Shown: one piece after another, positions 51,231-60,737 of the stretch
Layout of the letters: each line of letters begins with the position of its first letter
Position numbering within the stretch: position 1 is the stretch's first letter
Origin: Emiliania huxleyi CCMP1516
Lineage: Eukaryota > Haptophyta > Isochrysidales > Noelaerhabdaceae
Length of the DNA: 60,737 bases
NCBI RefSeq assembly: GCF_000372725.1
Contig: NW_005201391.1
Span: forward strand, 333,736 to 394,472
Direction: 5' to 3'
Position numbers and translations under genes: made by a program
The notes under the pieces: model-generated
What the model saw: only the letters and a program-made list of their open reading frames with translations
Told to the model about the DNA's origin: nothing
Database searches by the model: none

Positions 51231-53903
51231 TCACCCCTTTGCGGCAGCGTGGCCCTGCGTGCCGTGAGGATCGCCTGCAGCTGGATGGGTGGCACTTCGC
51301 GTCCGAGCCAGGGTCTCAATGTCCGAATGGACCGCGGCGGAGCGGCGCATGAGGCGCGAAAAGTCCGCGACTCCCATCGAGAGCAAGCGGCACCTTTCCG
51401 AAGTGCACCGGACAGTCGCGTTGCGCGGCGCCCCCGTGAGTAGCGCGAGCTCGCCGAAGCAGCCGCCCGCCTCGAGGTTGTTGAGGACGACGCCGTTGCG
51501 CTCGACGGTGATGTGCCCATCCTCGATGATGAAAAAGCGGTCGCCGACGTCGCCCTCGACAAAGGCGGTCTCCCCGTGGCGGAGGGTGGAGCGCTGCATG
51601 CTCGAGACCATCTGGATGAAGCCGAGCGCCTGCCGCGCAGTCGCCTCTGCGCTCGCCATCGCCTCCGTCTTCCCGCACGGCCGCGCCGCGCCGCCGCCCG
51701 TGCTCTGCTGCACGAACCCGGCCTCGAAGTCCTCGCGCGAGAGGCGGAGGACCTCGACCGGCTCGCGGCAGCGCATGGTCGCCTGGGGTCAAGTCGACGT
51801 CTCCACACGCTCGCGTTGGGCCCAAGGGTGGGCTCTCCCCAGCGGCTCTAGGAGCCCCACGCACTTGAATAGCAAGGCCCAGTGCGCGTGGGTGAGGGGT
51901 GTGAGTGTTTTGTGTGGGTGGGTGGGTGGTCTGTGGCCGCCTGCCGCGGCGCATGCGAGAGCAGCGCCGTCTCGCCAAAGTACTCTCCCGCGAAGAGCGT
52001 GTCGACCGTCCTGCCGCTCTTGCCGCCGCCGCCACCACCCTCCTCCTCCTGCTTGATGACGTCGATGGAGCCGGACAGCAGGAGGTAGAATCCGTCCGCC
52101 GGATCGCCCTGGCGGAACATGACCTCGCCCTCCCGGAAGCGGCGCCGCTCCGTCGAGCTCATCAGCTCGATGAAATCACCGTAGAGCACGCGCTTGTGCT
52201 CGCGGTCCGCGCGCGCCGCCTGTGCCATCGTCTCGTGCAGCTCCTGCGCCGACGCGTCCGACTTGCCGAGCGACGCCATCACGCGGCCGAGGTCGTCCTC
52301 CGTGATGTAGCCCTTGCCGTCGGGATCGAAGACCTTGAAGGCCTCGCCGAGCATGCTCGCCTCCAGCATACGCCCGCTCCTACAGACAGGCTCAGCAACG
52401 GCTCCGAGACACGGCGCCAAGGCCGCGCCTCGAGCGTCTCCGCGCTCCTCCGCGACTCAAACTTCCGCAGAGCAGCCCCGTCGCCACCCCCGCCTCCTGC
52501 GTGCTCAGCGCCGCCGCCGAGGAAACTACTCACGCGAGCCCACGGGAGTCCAAAGCCCCCGTACCCTGCGCGGGCGCCATTGCTGGCCGCAAGCGAGTCG
52601 GCGCCGCCCCCGTCGCCGCCCCCGTCGCCGCGTCCGTCGCCGCCGCCGCCGTTGCCGCCGCCATTGCCGCCCTCGTCGGCCAATGGCCGCTCGTTCACGT
52701 GCTGCTGGAGGATGGTGGCAAAGACGGCCGCCCTCAACGGCGCCGTCGACTCGCGGAACCGCCTCAACCGGTCGTCCGACTGCGGGAGCGGCTCGGTTCG
52801 CGCGCCACCGCTGCGCAGCCACGGCTCCTGCAGCAGCTGCTCGATGGATAGCCGCCGCTCCGGGTCGCTTCGGAGGAGCGCGGAGATGAGGTTCCTCGCC
52901 TCGGAAGAGATCCGCTCCTGTGGGAAAAGTCGTGGGAATCTCACGGACGTGTGCTCCATGCCGCTTTCGCCTCCGGCGAGTCGTGCGCCCACGCTGGGTC
53001 GTCCCAATCGGGCTCCCCCTTGAGGATGCACGACTGCAGCGCCGCATCGTCGGCCTTGCCGCTCGGGTCAAACGGGTGGTAGCCCGAGAGGAGGATGAAG
53101 AGGACGACCCCGATCGCCCACATATCAGTCGGCTTGCCGCACGACGAGCCGTCGCCAAACGCTTCGGGCGGCCAGTACGCCCAGGTGCCCGGCTTGCTCC
53201 TCTTCGGGCTTCGCAGCTCGGTGGCGAGCCCAAAGTCGACGAGCTTGATCAGGCCGCCGGGGCCGCGCTCGGTGAGCAGCAGGTTCTCCGGCTTGATGTC
53301 CGCGTGACACAGCCCCTGCGCGTGCAGGAATGCCGCCGCGTCCGCCACCTGCCGGATCACGTCCGCGGCCTGCTGCTCGGAGAAGGCGCCGTTGTCGATG
53401 AGCGCGTCGAAGAGCTCGCCTCCCGTGACCAGCTCCATGACGAGGTAGAAGTTGTCGTCGCTCTCGAAGTGGTCCACGAGCTCGGCCACGCCAATATGAA
53501 GACCCACTCGCTGCAGCATCGCAACCTCCCGACGCACTATCTCCTCCGTCGACCGCCGCCGCCGCATCACCTTGACCGCATACACCTTGCCCGTCTTCTT
53601 GTGCGTCGCCTTGAAGACTGTGCCGAAGGCGCCCGCGCCGAGTTCCTCACCCATGATACAATCGGACTCAAACGCACGGCGTTCGCCTGCCGCTTGCTCC
53701 GCCTCTGCTGTAGAGGAGTATGCCGTCGAGGCGGCGGCTGCAGCAAAGCCGCCGGCGAGGGAGAGAGCAAGCCTGCTGCGCGCACCCGAAGCTCGGCGCA
53801 GGCAGCGGAGGAGGCGGCGCGGCTGCAGCGGCCGCAAGCTGGGCTGCAGCCAGCTGTCTGCAGCGACTCGGCGCCACATGGCTCGGCGCGGCTGGCGCCA
53901 CAT
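51231..53903 (-). CDS. protein kinase with EF-hand and two cyclic-nucleotide-binding domains
   Basis: Order: an Arg-rich, presequence-like N-terminus plus hydrophobic stretch; a Ser/Thr kinase (Gly-loop LGAGAFGTVFKA, Lys in YAVKVM, CHADIKPENLLL, DFGLATEL, WPPEAF); a Gly-rich linker; one canonical EF-hand (DPDGKGYITEDD) plus a degenerate second; cNBD1 with FGETALLSHAPRQ and cNBD2 with FGELALLTGAPRNATV, both keeping the phosphate-binding cassette Arg. The catalytic loop is HAD instead of HRD and APE is PPE; Lys, Asp and DFG are intact, so it may be active. Introns: 52918-52988 (71 nt), 51783-51940 (158 nt) and one near 52400-52430 not resolved. Predicted dual Ca2+ and cNMP sensor; targeting (mitochondrion/plastid) is inferred only from the N-terminus. 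Confidence 0.85.
52918..52988 (-). other. 71-nt GC-AG intron with diverged copy of the next exon start
   Basis: Intron start GCGCACGACTCGCCGGAGGC aligns to exon start GAGCGGATCTCTTCCGAGGC (about 14 of 25 positions, with GAGGCGA identical). Confidence 0.65.
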
Positions 53904-54448
53904 GGCTCGGCGGGTGCGCGCTGGACAAAAACTAGCCGGGCCTGCCCGACGGAGTATAATCGCCGAAAGAAAAAATGATGGGCTGCTCCAAGTGCGTGCT
54001 GCCGCAGCGATGCTTCATCAGATATTCGACAAATACAGCTCGCACACCAGAACAGACATGCAGCGCGGGCGCGGCACTTACCACATAGACGCATGCGACA
54101 AACGACAAAACGAACACGACAAAACATCAGGAGTACGCACACCGACCGAAGTCAAGCTAATCACGTAGTCACACCCACATCATTCTCGCTGACGAGATCA
54201 TTTGGTACAGACAGACAAGGCGCTCCTCCGCAAGAGCTAGGTAGGTAGGTAGAAAGGTGAAGAACAGCCAGGCTCGGACTGGACACCAACGCGGTATGGG
54301 TGGACGCTAGACAGATGATGACGACACGCACGAGCGACACACAGACACAAACAGGCTCACAAGACACACAGCCAGCTGGCTGCCACACACCCTGAGTCGG
54401 CGTACACATAACTCAGGGCCACATCCTTCCTGTCGCCCCCCCCAGCAC
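53904..54448. other. intergenic with a dispersed repeat
   Basis: Upstream of the kinase. 54217-54416 holds a repeat shared with beta-oxidation gene intron 1 and with 60480-60505. Confidence 0.5.
54217..54416 (+). repeat. dispersed repeat next to the large TIR element
   Basis: Starts ACAAGGCGCTCCTCCGCAAG, also present at 60480-60505 in the same orientation. The rest matches 42523-42665 in order. Confidence 0.65.
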
Positions 54449-54451
54449 TCC

Positions 54452-54503
54452 GAGTGATTCTGAGATCAGGTTAGTCGTTTCCCCTTTGGAGGCAGACATT
54501 TCA
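54452..54503 (+). repeat. terminal inverted repeat, left
   Basis: Outer 23 bp are perfectly inverted at the right end; an inner 13 bp (GGCAGACATTTCA) also match. Confidence 0.85.
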
Positions 54504-54555
54504 GAAAGCGAATCCCCGGCCGCATCTGCCCGTTCGAAGCGGGGAACCCGCCCCG

Positions 54556-54617
54556 GGCGCCCGCTCGAAGCTGGGGGCGCCCGCTCGAAGCTGGGGGCGC
54601 CCGCTCGAAGCGGCCGG
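54556..54617 (+). repeat. three-copy ~19-bp tandem repeat upstream of the giant ORF
   Basis: CGCCCGCTCGAAGC followed by a G run, three times; lies in the element's presumed leader/promoter. Confidence 0.8.
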
Positions 54618-54754
54618 CTGCCTGCGAGCGTGCTGCGGCCCTCTGCCGCCCTCAATGCTGTGGCTGGCCGCGGTGCTGACCCTCGGCCTCTCCTCGGTGC
54701 GCCCGCTCCGCGGTGTCGGCACACAGAAGCCCTCTGGCCGCCGCCGCACTGGCA

Positions 54755-57700
54755 ATGCGCTCGGAAAGCCGCCCCGCTGAGCGCCAATGTACGCCGGCGC
54801 AGGCGACGATGAAGGTCCTTGTCTCGCCCGATCGCATCGCCTACCGCATCCCCGACAGAGATGCGTTCGAGGCGCTGGTCAAACGGCTCGAGCTGCCAGG
54901 TGACCCAGTCGCAAAGAATCTGCGCCAACTCCTCGGCATCCAGGCGGTTGGGCTGGATGGCCGGACTGGGTCGGACTGTCGACACAACTGGCAGCTCTAT
55001 GGCAGTGTGTCGTGGCTGGAGCACAACGAGTATGGACTCGTGCCAGTCGTTGGCGACATTGATCATCGATGGGGTCAGGTCAGGCAGCTCGACCCATCAG
55101 TGGAGCGAGATGCAGTCAAAAATCTTTGCAATGGAAAGGTCAAGAAAACGAAAGGGGGCTGGTCTTACAAGGGTGGCGGGAAAATCGGCCCGCCGCTGTT
55201 CCCAGAGGCTCAAATCGCGGACGGTGCGAGCCTCGTGGAGCTGGCGGCAAGAACCCAGCCACTTGCTGCAGTGCCTGAACCGTTCGCGGGAGCTGTGCTG
55301 CCAGCGGGATATGCAGAAGCCATCGCTAGCCTCAACCAGCGTGAGCCCGCAGGCGACCCTGCCGGCGCTGCCTCTTCTACTGCCTTCGCCCCGGCTGCCG
55401 CCTTCATAGCCGCTTGCGACGTCGCCTCTCAGACGGTGCAGTCCTTTGTCACCTCTTGGGCCGCTGCAAGCTCCGCCCCCGCTCCTCCTTTGTCGCGCAG
55501 CATCTCACCGCCTCGCCTCACGGGTGGTACCTCTCTCGGAGCGAGGGGCCGTATCGATGCCACGATCCCACGACGGCCCGCCTCGGCACCGCCAACATTC
55601 AACAGAGGTTCTCTGACCCTGCTCACATTGGCGGCCGCCGGTGCTCCCTCGGTGCATCACCAGCGGTTTGCCGCCGCGGACTTCGACATCGTCGCCTCTG
55701 TGGCGGCACTGGCGGCGAACGCCTCCACTGCCGATGACCCGAACCCCGCCGCTCCCTCCGACACTACCACTGCTGTCGGCGGCGCCAACGCGACGTCAAA
55801 TTCGAGCGCCTCACCCGCCGCCTCCGCCGTCACTGCTCCCATCCAGCCGGCGGCAGCGGCAGCTGCAGACGCGCCGCTGCTCGGCCAGCGGGTCGTGCTC
55901 GGCGGACTCTCGGCCCGCCCCGAGCTGAACGGGCAGCGGGGCGTGGCTCAGAGCTTTGAGGGCGGGCGGTACGCGGTGGAGCTTGAGGGCGGCGGCGAGA
56001 GCGTGCGTGTGCGGCCTGGTAATCTGTCGCCGGCGGCGGCGGCGGTCGCGCGCAGACCTGCCAGCCCTGCCAGCCTCGTCAGCCAGATGACATTTGCTCA
56101 CTCCTTCGGCTGCGGATGCGCGGGCGGCGCATGTCCGACCGAGATGACATGCGAAGTCGTCCCTGACGAGCCGATGCCGGCGGATCAAGTGGCTGCACTT
56201 GTCGAGGAAATTCAATCCGAGAATCGCACTGCTTTGGAAGTGAGCGCTGTCGTAGAGAATCTGATCACCCGTCTCGAGGAGGGCGCCTGTCGGGATGCAG
56301 AGAACACTTCATTGACGGCCGAGCTCAGTGATTGCGAGCAAGTCGTGTGCGAGTTGCAGGCATCTTTGGCCGCGGCAAAGAGTTTAGCCGACAAACTGAA
56401 GCAGCAGCTCGGCGGTACGAACTGGCTGAGTGCTCGCGGCAATTTTTCGCGGGCACAGAGCGAGAAGCAGAGACTCGAGGCTGAGAAGGAGGAACTGGCG
56501 GCTGAGAGGGACAGCGTGTCTGCTCGATGGAAGGATTTGACTGAGCATGTCGGACCTCGCTTGCGTGCGAGTGGTGCCAAGCTGCTCCAGAGCCTTGGCT
56601 CTGCGGAGTCCGCAAGGGATCCAGGGTTGCATGATGACCTCGCGGCTTCGGTGCCAAAGAATGCAACGGACATCGGATTGACCGATCGGCAGGTCGACCG
56701 GCTTTTAGGACATCTCGAACAGGAGCTCTTTGCCTGTGGTGGCGGTCGGGTTGGCCGAACGAGGCTGCTATCAGCTCAGCTCACAGTGCGTCCTGCAGTC
56801 CAGCGGCTATTCGGGGAGTCGGGAAGACACGCCGATCGAGTTCAGAAATTGACGGAGGCGTCGGCGAAGATGCTTGCTCACGCAAAAGGTGTACTCAAAC
56901 AGCTCACGCCGACCCATGGTACACGCTCCCTCGAAGACCATCAGAGCTTTCAGACCATTGTCGCCGCTCTTGTGCCGGATGATGCCACCAACGATCACCT
57001 CATGAGGTGCATCGGGGAGTTGCTCGGGATTCAATGGAGTCAGGTCGATAGTGCTCAGCGACGCAATCTGCAGAATGACGGGTCGGTCGGCGCCTTCTCT
57101 AGCGCGAATAAAATCTCGCGCAAGCAACGCAAAGATTTTCGGGGCCTTGGCCGGCGTGTCTGCGTTGACTATTGGCACAAAGCAACGCGGCTCGACACGA
57201 ACGTCGGAAATAAAGTGCGCAACCGCGAGGTGAATGCATCAACAGGCCAGCCGTTCTACCGCGAGCATTGGCGCCACGTTCAGTACGACACCGACGAGCA
57301 GATTGCGGAAGATTTCTTCAAAAGTGTCGACTACCAGCAGTACCTGGCCACGCCCGGGGCCTTGGCGTTCAAAAAGGACATCTTTCTACAGTCCAAATGC
57401 TTCTGCATCAAAAAGAGCGACTTTCAGGAATGTGCCTGCCCGACGTGTACTCTCATGCGGGAGACGCTCCGTGGGTGGCATGCCCAACGTGCGAAATGGC
57501 ACCGTGAGAATGACAAGGAAGGGGCCGCACCGTGTCCGTGCGGTAGCTGCGCCAAGGGTTCTGCCTACCGTCAGGCATCGGGCTCCCTCGGGAAGTTTCG
57601 ACAGTTTGTGCACAGTCCCTGCGGTCAAGCTAGCTTCCCCGAGCTCGCAATTAGGGCCGGTCCGAAGCAGACTGACGGCGAGGTCAACTTCTACCGCCGA

Positions 57701-60059
57701 CAGTGCTGCCGTGCAGAGCTGCCGTCCGAGGCCATCCCTGACCTTTGCTCGGGTGACGAGAGCGACGACGAAGATGGTGGCGACGTTTGCGGCAACTGCA
57801 CCAAATGTGGCTATGACGTGATGATGCCCGCTTGCCCGATCGAGTACAGCAACGATTGTGACGCCGAATGGAAGGAGTATCAGCCGCGTCTCGACCCGGA
57901 CGGCCGCTCCTTTCAAGACGAGCTTGTGACCGTGAAGGGGACTCGCAAGCAGCTGATGGAGCGGCTGGGAAAGCTGTTTGCCGACTGGTCTCCACACGAC
58001 TGGACCGATCGATGGAACACGCACGCACGCCATTTGACCTACGCTACCTTTGGCGAGACTGAAATGTGCATCTCGACAGATTTCTCCGCGCAGTACGAGC
58101 ATAAGGCGCACTCCACGCGCACATGTGAGCACCCAGGGCGCAGCAATATGGACGTTTTCGTAGTCACGCACTCCCCCCGTATCGTCAACGGCAAGCGCGA
58201 AGTTACGACCGACGTGTGGCGTATTTTTTCCGAGGCAAAGGGCTCCTCACTCTTCCATAATCAGGCACTCGATGACATCGTCACATACTACCGTGAGAAG
58301 CTCAATCTCACTCGCGTCTATGTCTTCTCTGACGGCTGCCGTAGCCAGTACAAAGGGCGGAGGAATTTTGTTCGCATCGCTCAGTTCCCCTCGCAGATGC
58401 ACGGCGTACAGCTCGTGCACCGCTTTGCCGCCTCGCACCATTTCAAGGGGCCGCATGATGCGTATGGCAAGGACGCCAAGCACCTTTGTCGCACGGCTGA
58501 GCGCAACCAAAAGGCTCGGCTACCCTCGACCCATGATGTCTACTACTTTTGTGCTACAAAGCTACCGAGACCGCGTCGGGCGTCAACCGCCAAAGAAATT
58601 GTCGGTGGGCTACCCGATGTTCCCCCGCCGCCTCCGTTGTCAGCAGCCGAGTCAGCGGCTGAGAAGGAGGCGGCCGTTGCGGCACTTGCGAGCGCGACTA
58701 CCGAGGAGTCGGCCGCTGCTATCAGAGCACGGATGGCCGAGGCAGGAATCGAGGCGCCGAAGGAGGCAGTCGAGGGCGGCGCAGCAGATGGCCGCGCCGA
58801 GGGTGGCGCCGAGAGCAGCGCTGCTGCCACCGAGGGGGGGGGCGAGGGCAGCGCCGTCGCCGCTGCCGCTGAGGACAAGGGCGGCGATGCCGGCGACGGC
58901 GATGGAGGTGATGATGACGACGACGACGACGACGATGACGACGACGATGACGGCGATGATGGCGAGGAGGCGAAGGCGGTCGCCGAGGAGGCAGCCAGAG
59001 CCGCGCAGCTCGATGTCGAGCCGGACGAGGAGATCTTTGATGATTTTCTGTTCGATGCGAGCGGTGCTAGGATCGGAGCTGACCACTCTGAGGAGCAGGC
59101 CGATGCTCCCGATGTCGAAATCTCGCCAGCATCGGCTGGGGAGAAACGGACATTAGTGAGTAGCACTGAGCCGCCCAAACGGGCGAGGGCCCCACGCTCT
59201 GTTCAGATTTTGACGCAGGCGCCGGGCACTGAGGCGAGCACCGAGGGTCTCATGAAGACGGTTCAGCAGAAGGCACGCGAGCCAGGAATGTTCAGCGCGA
59301 GCAACTACTTTTGGCTCTACTACGCGGCGGCAGGGGTGCGTGGTCTGACGGGGCAGGTTCCGGTTGGTACTTTGGCGGAGAAGGGGCAGTACCATGCTAT
59401 CCTGGACGACACAGCTGATGTGGATGCCGACTCTATCCCTGGGAGCAACTCGACATATGACTTTGCCGGTGTCGATCCGTCTAGGCCCGAGCTGCTGTAC
59501 ACGCGCACCTACCCCTGCGCCTGCCCATCCTGTCGTCAGCCCGTTGCTGTCAACTCTGAGTACTCGAGCTGCCCGTACATGAGCACCGTCGGCAAATTCG
59601 TGCAACAAACTATTCACGAGGCCTCTGGTATCACTCAGCAGAAGCAAGTGATCAAGGCCAAGACGGAGGTTTTTGCGCGCGGCATGCACCTAGAGGGGCA
59701 TTGCCTCTACGCTGCATACGCGTCCTACGATGAACGCGGCGCGCGCAAGTACTGGCTGCTGAAGCCGCTAAAGCTCCCGTACAAGACCAAAAAGGCGATC
59801 AAAGTCCAGGGTGACACAACCATCAAAAACAGGCACGCTGGTAGTCGATGCGCATTGGTATCTCTCTACCTCCGACGCGCAGGACCGCAAAAGCTACAAG
59901 CTGATGATGGACGCGATCGTCACGTTGCCGGTAGCTTCACTCGTTCAGGAGCATGATCTCGAGTGGCAGCGTCAATTCCGGGCACCAGGAGCTGAGCTTA
60001 CGATCTCTGACGAGTCGCACCGCAGGCTGATGCAGCACAACTATAGCAATACCAAGTAG
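54755..60059 (+). CDS. giant putative transposase with Cys-rich region and DDE-like core
   Basis: Starts at ATG 54755 (or 54809). Order: a conserved-looking N-terminal domain (about residues 20-150), a Ser/Ala/Pro-rich linker, an ARPELNGQRG-type module (about 386-440) seen in many algal proteins, CGCAGGACPTEMTC, a coiled coil (about 480-600), a Cys/His-rich region (CFCIKKSDFQECACPTCTLM, CPCGSCAKG, CGNCTKCG), then three Asp motifs: STDFSAQYEHK (D1109), FSDGCRSQYK (D1193) and FKGPHDAYGKDAK (D1235). These resemble DFxxxY...SDGxxxQYK...HxKGxxDxxGxxxK transposase-like proteins of invertebrates and protists. An acidic run follows near residue 1390. Near 59826-59831 (an A5 run) the frame must slip by one base, after which it continues to the stop at 60057-60059; unshifted it ends at 59956. 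Activity is inferred, not shown. Confidence 0.75.
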
Positions 60060-60314
60060 CGGGTCGAGGGGCGGGGGGGGGGGGGGGGGTAGAGGGGGCG
60101 CGGGGCGTGAGCGAGAGGGGGAGAGCCAACCGGCAATATCGAACAGTATATACCAATGGCAAACGGGGCCTTCCAGCACGACTTTTGTGGAGATCAGAGA
60201 GCACACTTTTTGCTTGGAAAATGTGTTTTCAAAGCACAAATGCGCCAAAAAATCTCGGGGCCTACGCGGCCCCGAACCCCGGCGCTGGGGCTCGTCGCTA
60301 GCGCTCCTCGATTT
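60060..60314. other. 3' non-coding part of the large element
   Basis: G-homopolymer near 60072-60088; no gene. Confidence 0.4.
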
Positions 60315-60356
60315 TGAAATGTCTGCCAGTCGCCTAACCTGATCTCAGAATCACTC
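60315..60356 (-). repeat. terminal inverted repeat, right
   Basis: Reverse complement of the left terminus; lacks about 10 bp between its two conserved blocks. Confidence 0.85.
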
Positions 60357-60737
60357 CTCAGCACGGTGCCAAGGGCACAAACAAGGGCACAACTCAAACA
60401 ACAGACAACAGGAAGTGACATGTGAGGCTAGAGCAGCATGCTCCACCTCTAGCAATCTCACCGGCCTGCGAGGCACGGACAAGGCGCTCCTCCGCAAGAG
60501 CTAAACCGCGCCGCCGAGAGTGCGATCTCTTCACACGCGCCGCCGGTGTTGAATGAACAGATGATTCTTTCATGAATTGCCTGATAATTTGCAAGATTGT
60601 GATTAACTCCCTCTCTCCACCCTGCAGCACACCCTGCACCCTCCCATCGGATGGGTTCCACGCGCCCCCATCCCCGGTCCCCGCGCTGATCACACAGGGC
60701 GCGGGGCGAGCCACATCATCACTGGCTCGCGGCAATA
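60357..60737. other. right flank, no gene recognised
   Basis: Contains CAGCAC (60359-60364), a possible target duplication, and ACAAGGCGCTCCTCCGCAAG at 60480 shared with 54217. Otherwise nothing supported. Confidence 0.4.

Larger units (their letters stand above)
54449..60358 (+). mobile_element. large DNA transposon candidate with terminal inverted repeats
   Basis: Inverted ends: left 54452-54503 and right 60315-60356 share GAGTGATTCTGAGATCAGG, then TTAG, CG and, after a ~10-bp indel, GGCAGACATTTCA. CAGCAC lies directly outside both ends (54443-54448 and 60359-60364), a possible 6-bp target duplication. The 5.9-kb interior is almost entirely one giant frame, with a DDE-like core. No second gene is visible. 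It looks like a full-length or nearly full-length autonomous element of an undescribed or poorly described superfamily. Confidence 0.8.

Noticed and set aside
54713..54754. GTG start for the giant transposase ORF
   Set aside because: Non-ATG starts are rare in nuclear genes; ATG codons follow at 54755 and 54809.

Overview
Nuclear DNA of a GC-rich unicellular eukaryote, most likely a haptophyte alga (inference). The support is: short introns (about 50-240 nt) that mostly use GC-AG borders as well as GT-AG, strong GC bias, tightly packed genes on alternating strands, and a gene set typical of algae/protists. In the amine-oxidase gene (10558-12964) ten exons give one uninterrupted frame with seven GC and two GT donors. 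Heavy GC-donor use is known in haptophytes; dinoflagellates also use GC donors, but their gene orientation and GC content usually differ from what is seen here.

Layout: 0-4.2 kb GT8 glycosyltransferase and a WWE-domain protein; 4.4-6.5 kb AT-rich repeats around a small TA-flanked pogo/Tc1-like element; 6.6-8.4 kb decayed cullin; 8.6-9.9 kb copy A of a dispersed repeat (copy B at 24.1-25.3 kb); 10.6-13.0 kb FAD amine oxidase (-); 13.2-14.9 kb 560-bp-arm inverted repeat; 15.2-17.3 kb ABCG half-transporter; 17.6-19.3 kb hairpin arrays and a coding remnant; 19.4-21.5 kb DHYC-type acyltransferase homologue (-); 22.3-23.9 kb JmjC/cupin protein; 26.0-32.3 kb very large Cys-rich mosaic protein (-); 32.8-34.8 kb metacaspase; 35.3-35.9 kb WW/TM protein (-); 36.5-37.6 kb jacalin-like lectin; 38.8-41.2 kb SelO (-) with an embedded ShK-like module, divergent from a 41.5-44.4 kb bifunctional beta-oxidation enzyme; 44.9-45.9 kb glycosyltransferase-like protein; 46.7-47.2 kb acylated EF-hand protein; 47.7-50.0 kb JMJD5-like protein (-); 50.1-51.0 kb zinc-finger protein (-); 51.2-53.9 kb kinase/EF-hand/double cyclic-nucleotide-binding protein (-); 54.4-60.4 kb a large terminal-inverted-repeat element with one giant ORF.

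Two results stand out. First, the 5.9-kb element at the right end has imperfect terminal inverted repeats, a possible 6-bp target duplication, and a ~1,750-residue protein with a Cys-rich region followed by a DDE-like arrangement of three Asp motifs; it looks like an autonomous DNA transposon of a poorly described family. Second, many introns begin with a copy of the first 15-30 nt of the exon that follows, with the two copies spaced by exactly one intron length. This is the footprint expected if introns arise by insertion or duplication at an AG|GY site, and it recurs in at least five genes here.

Caveat: several otherwise conserved reading frames (cullin, lectin, Cys-rich giant, transposase C-terminus) carry one-base shifts or single stops. 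Some may be sequence errors rather than biology. The genes share no pathway or operon; the main local relationships are divergent pairs with short shared upstream regions (SelO/beta-oxidation enzyme, Cys-rich giant/metacaspase, WW protein/lectin).
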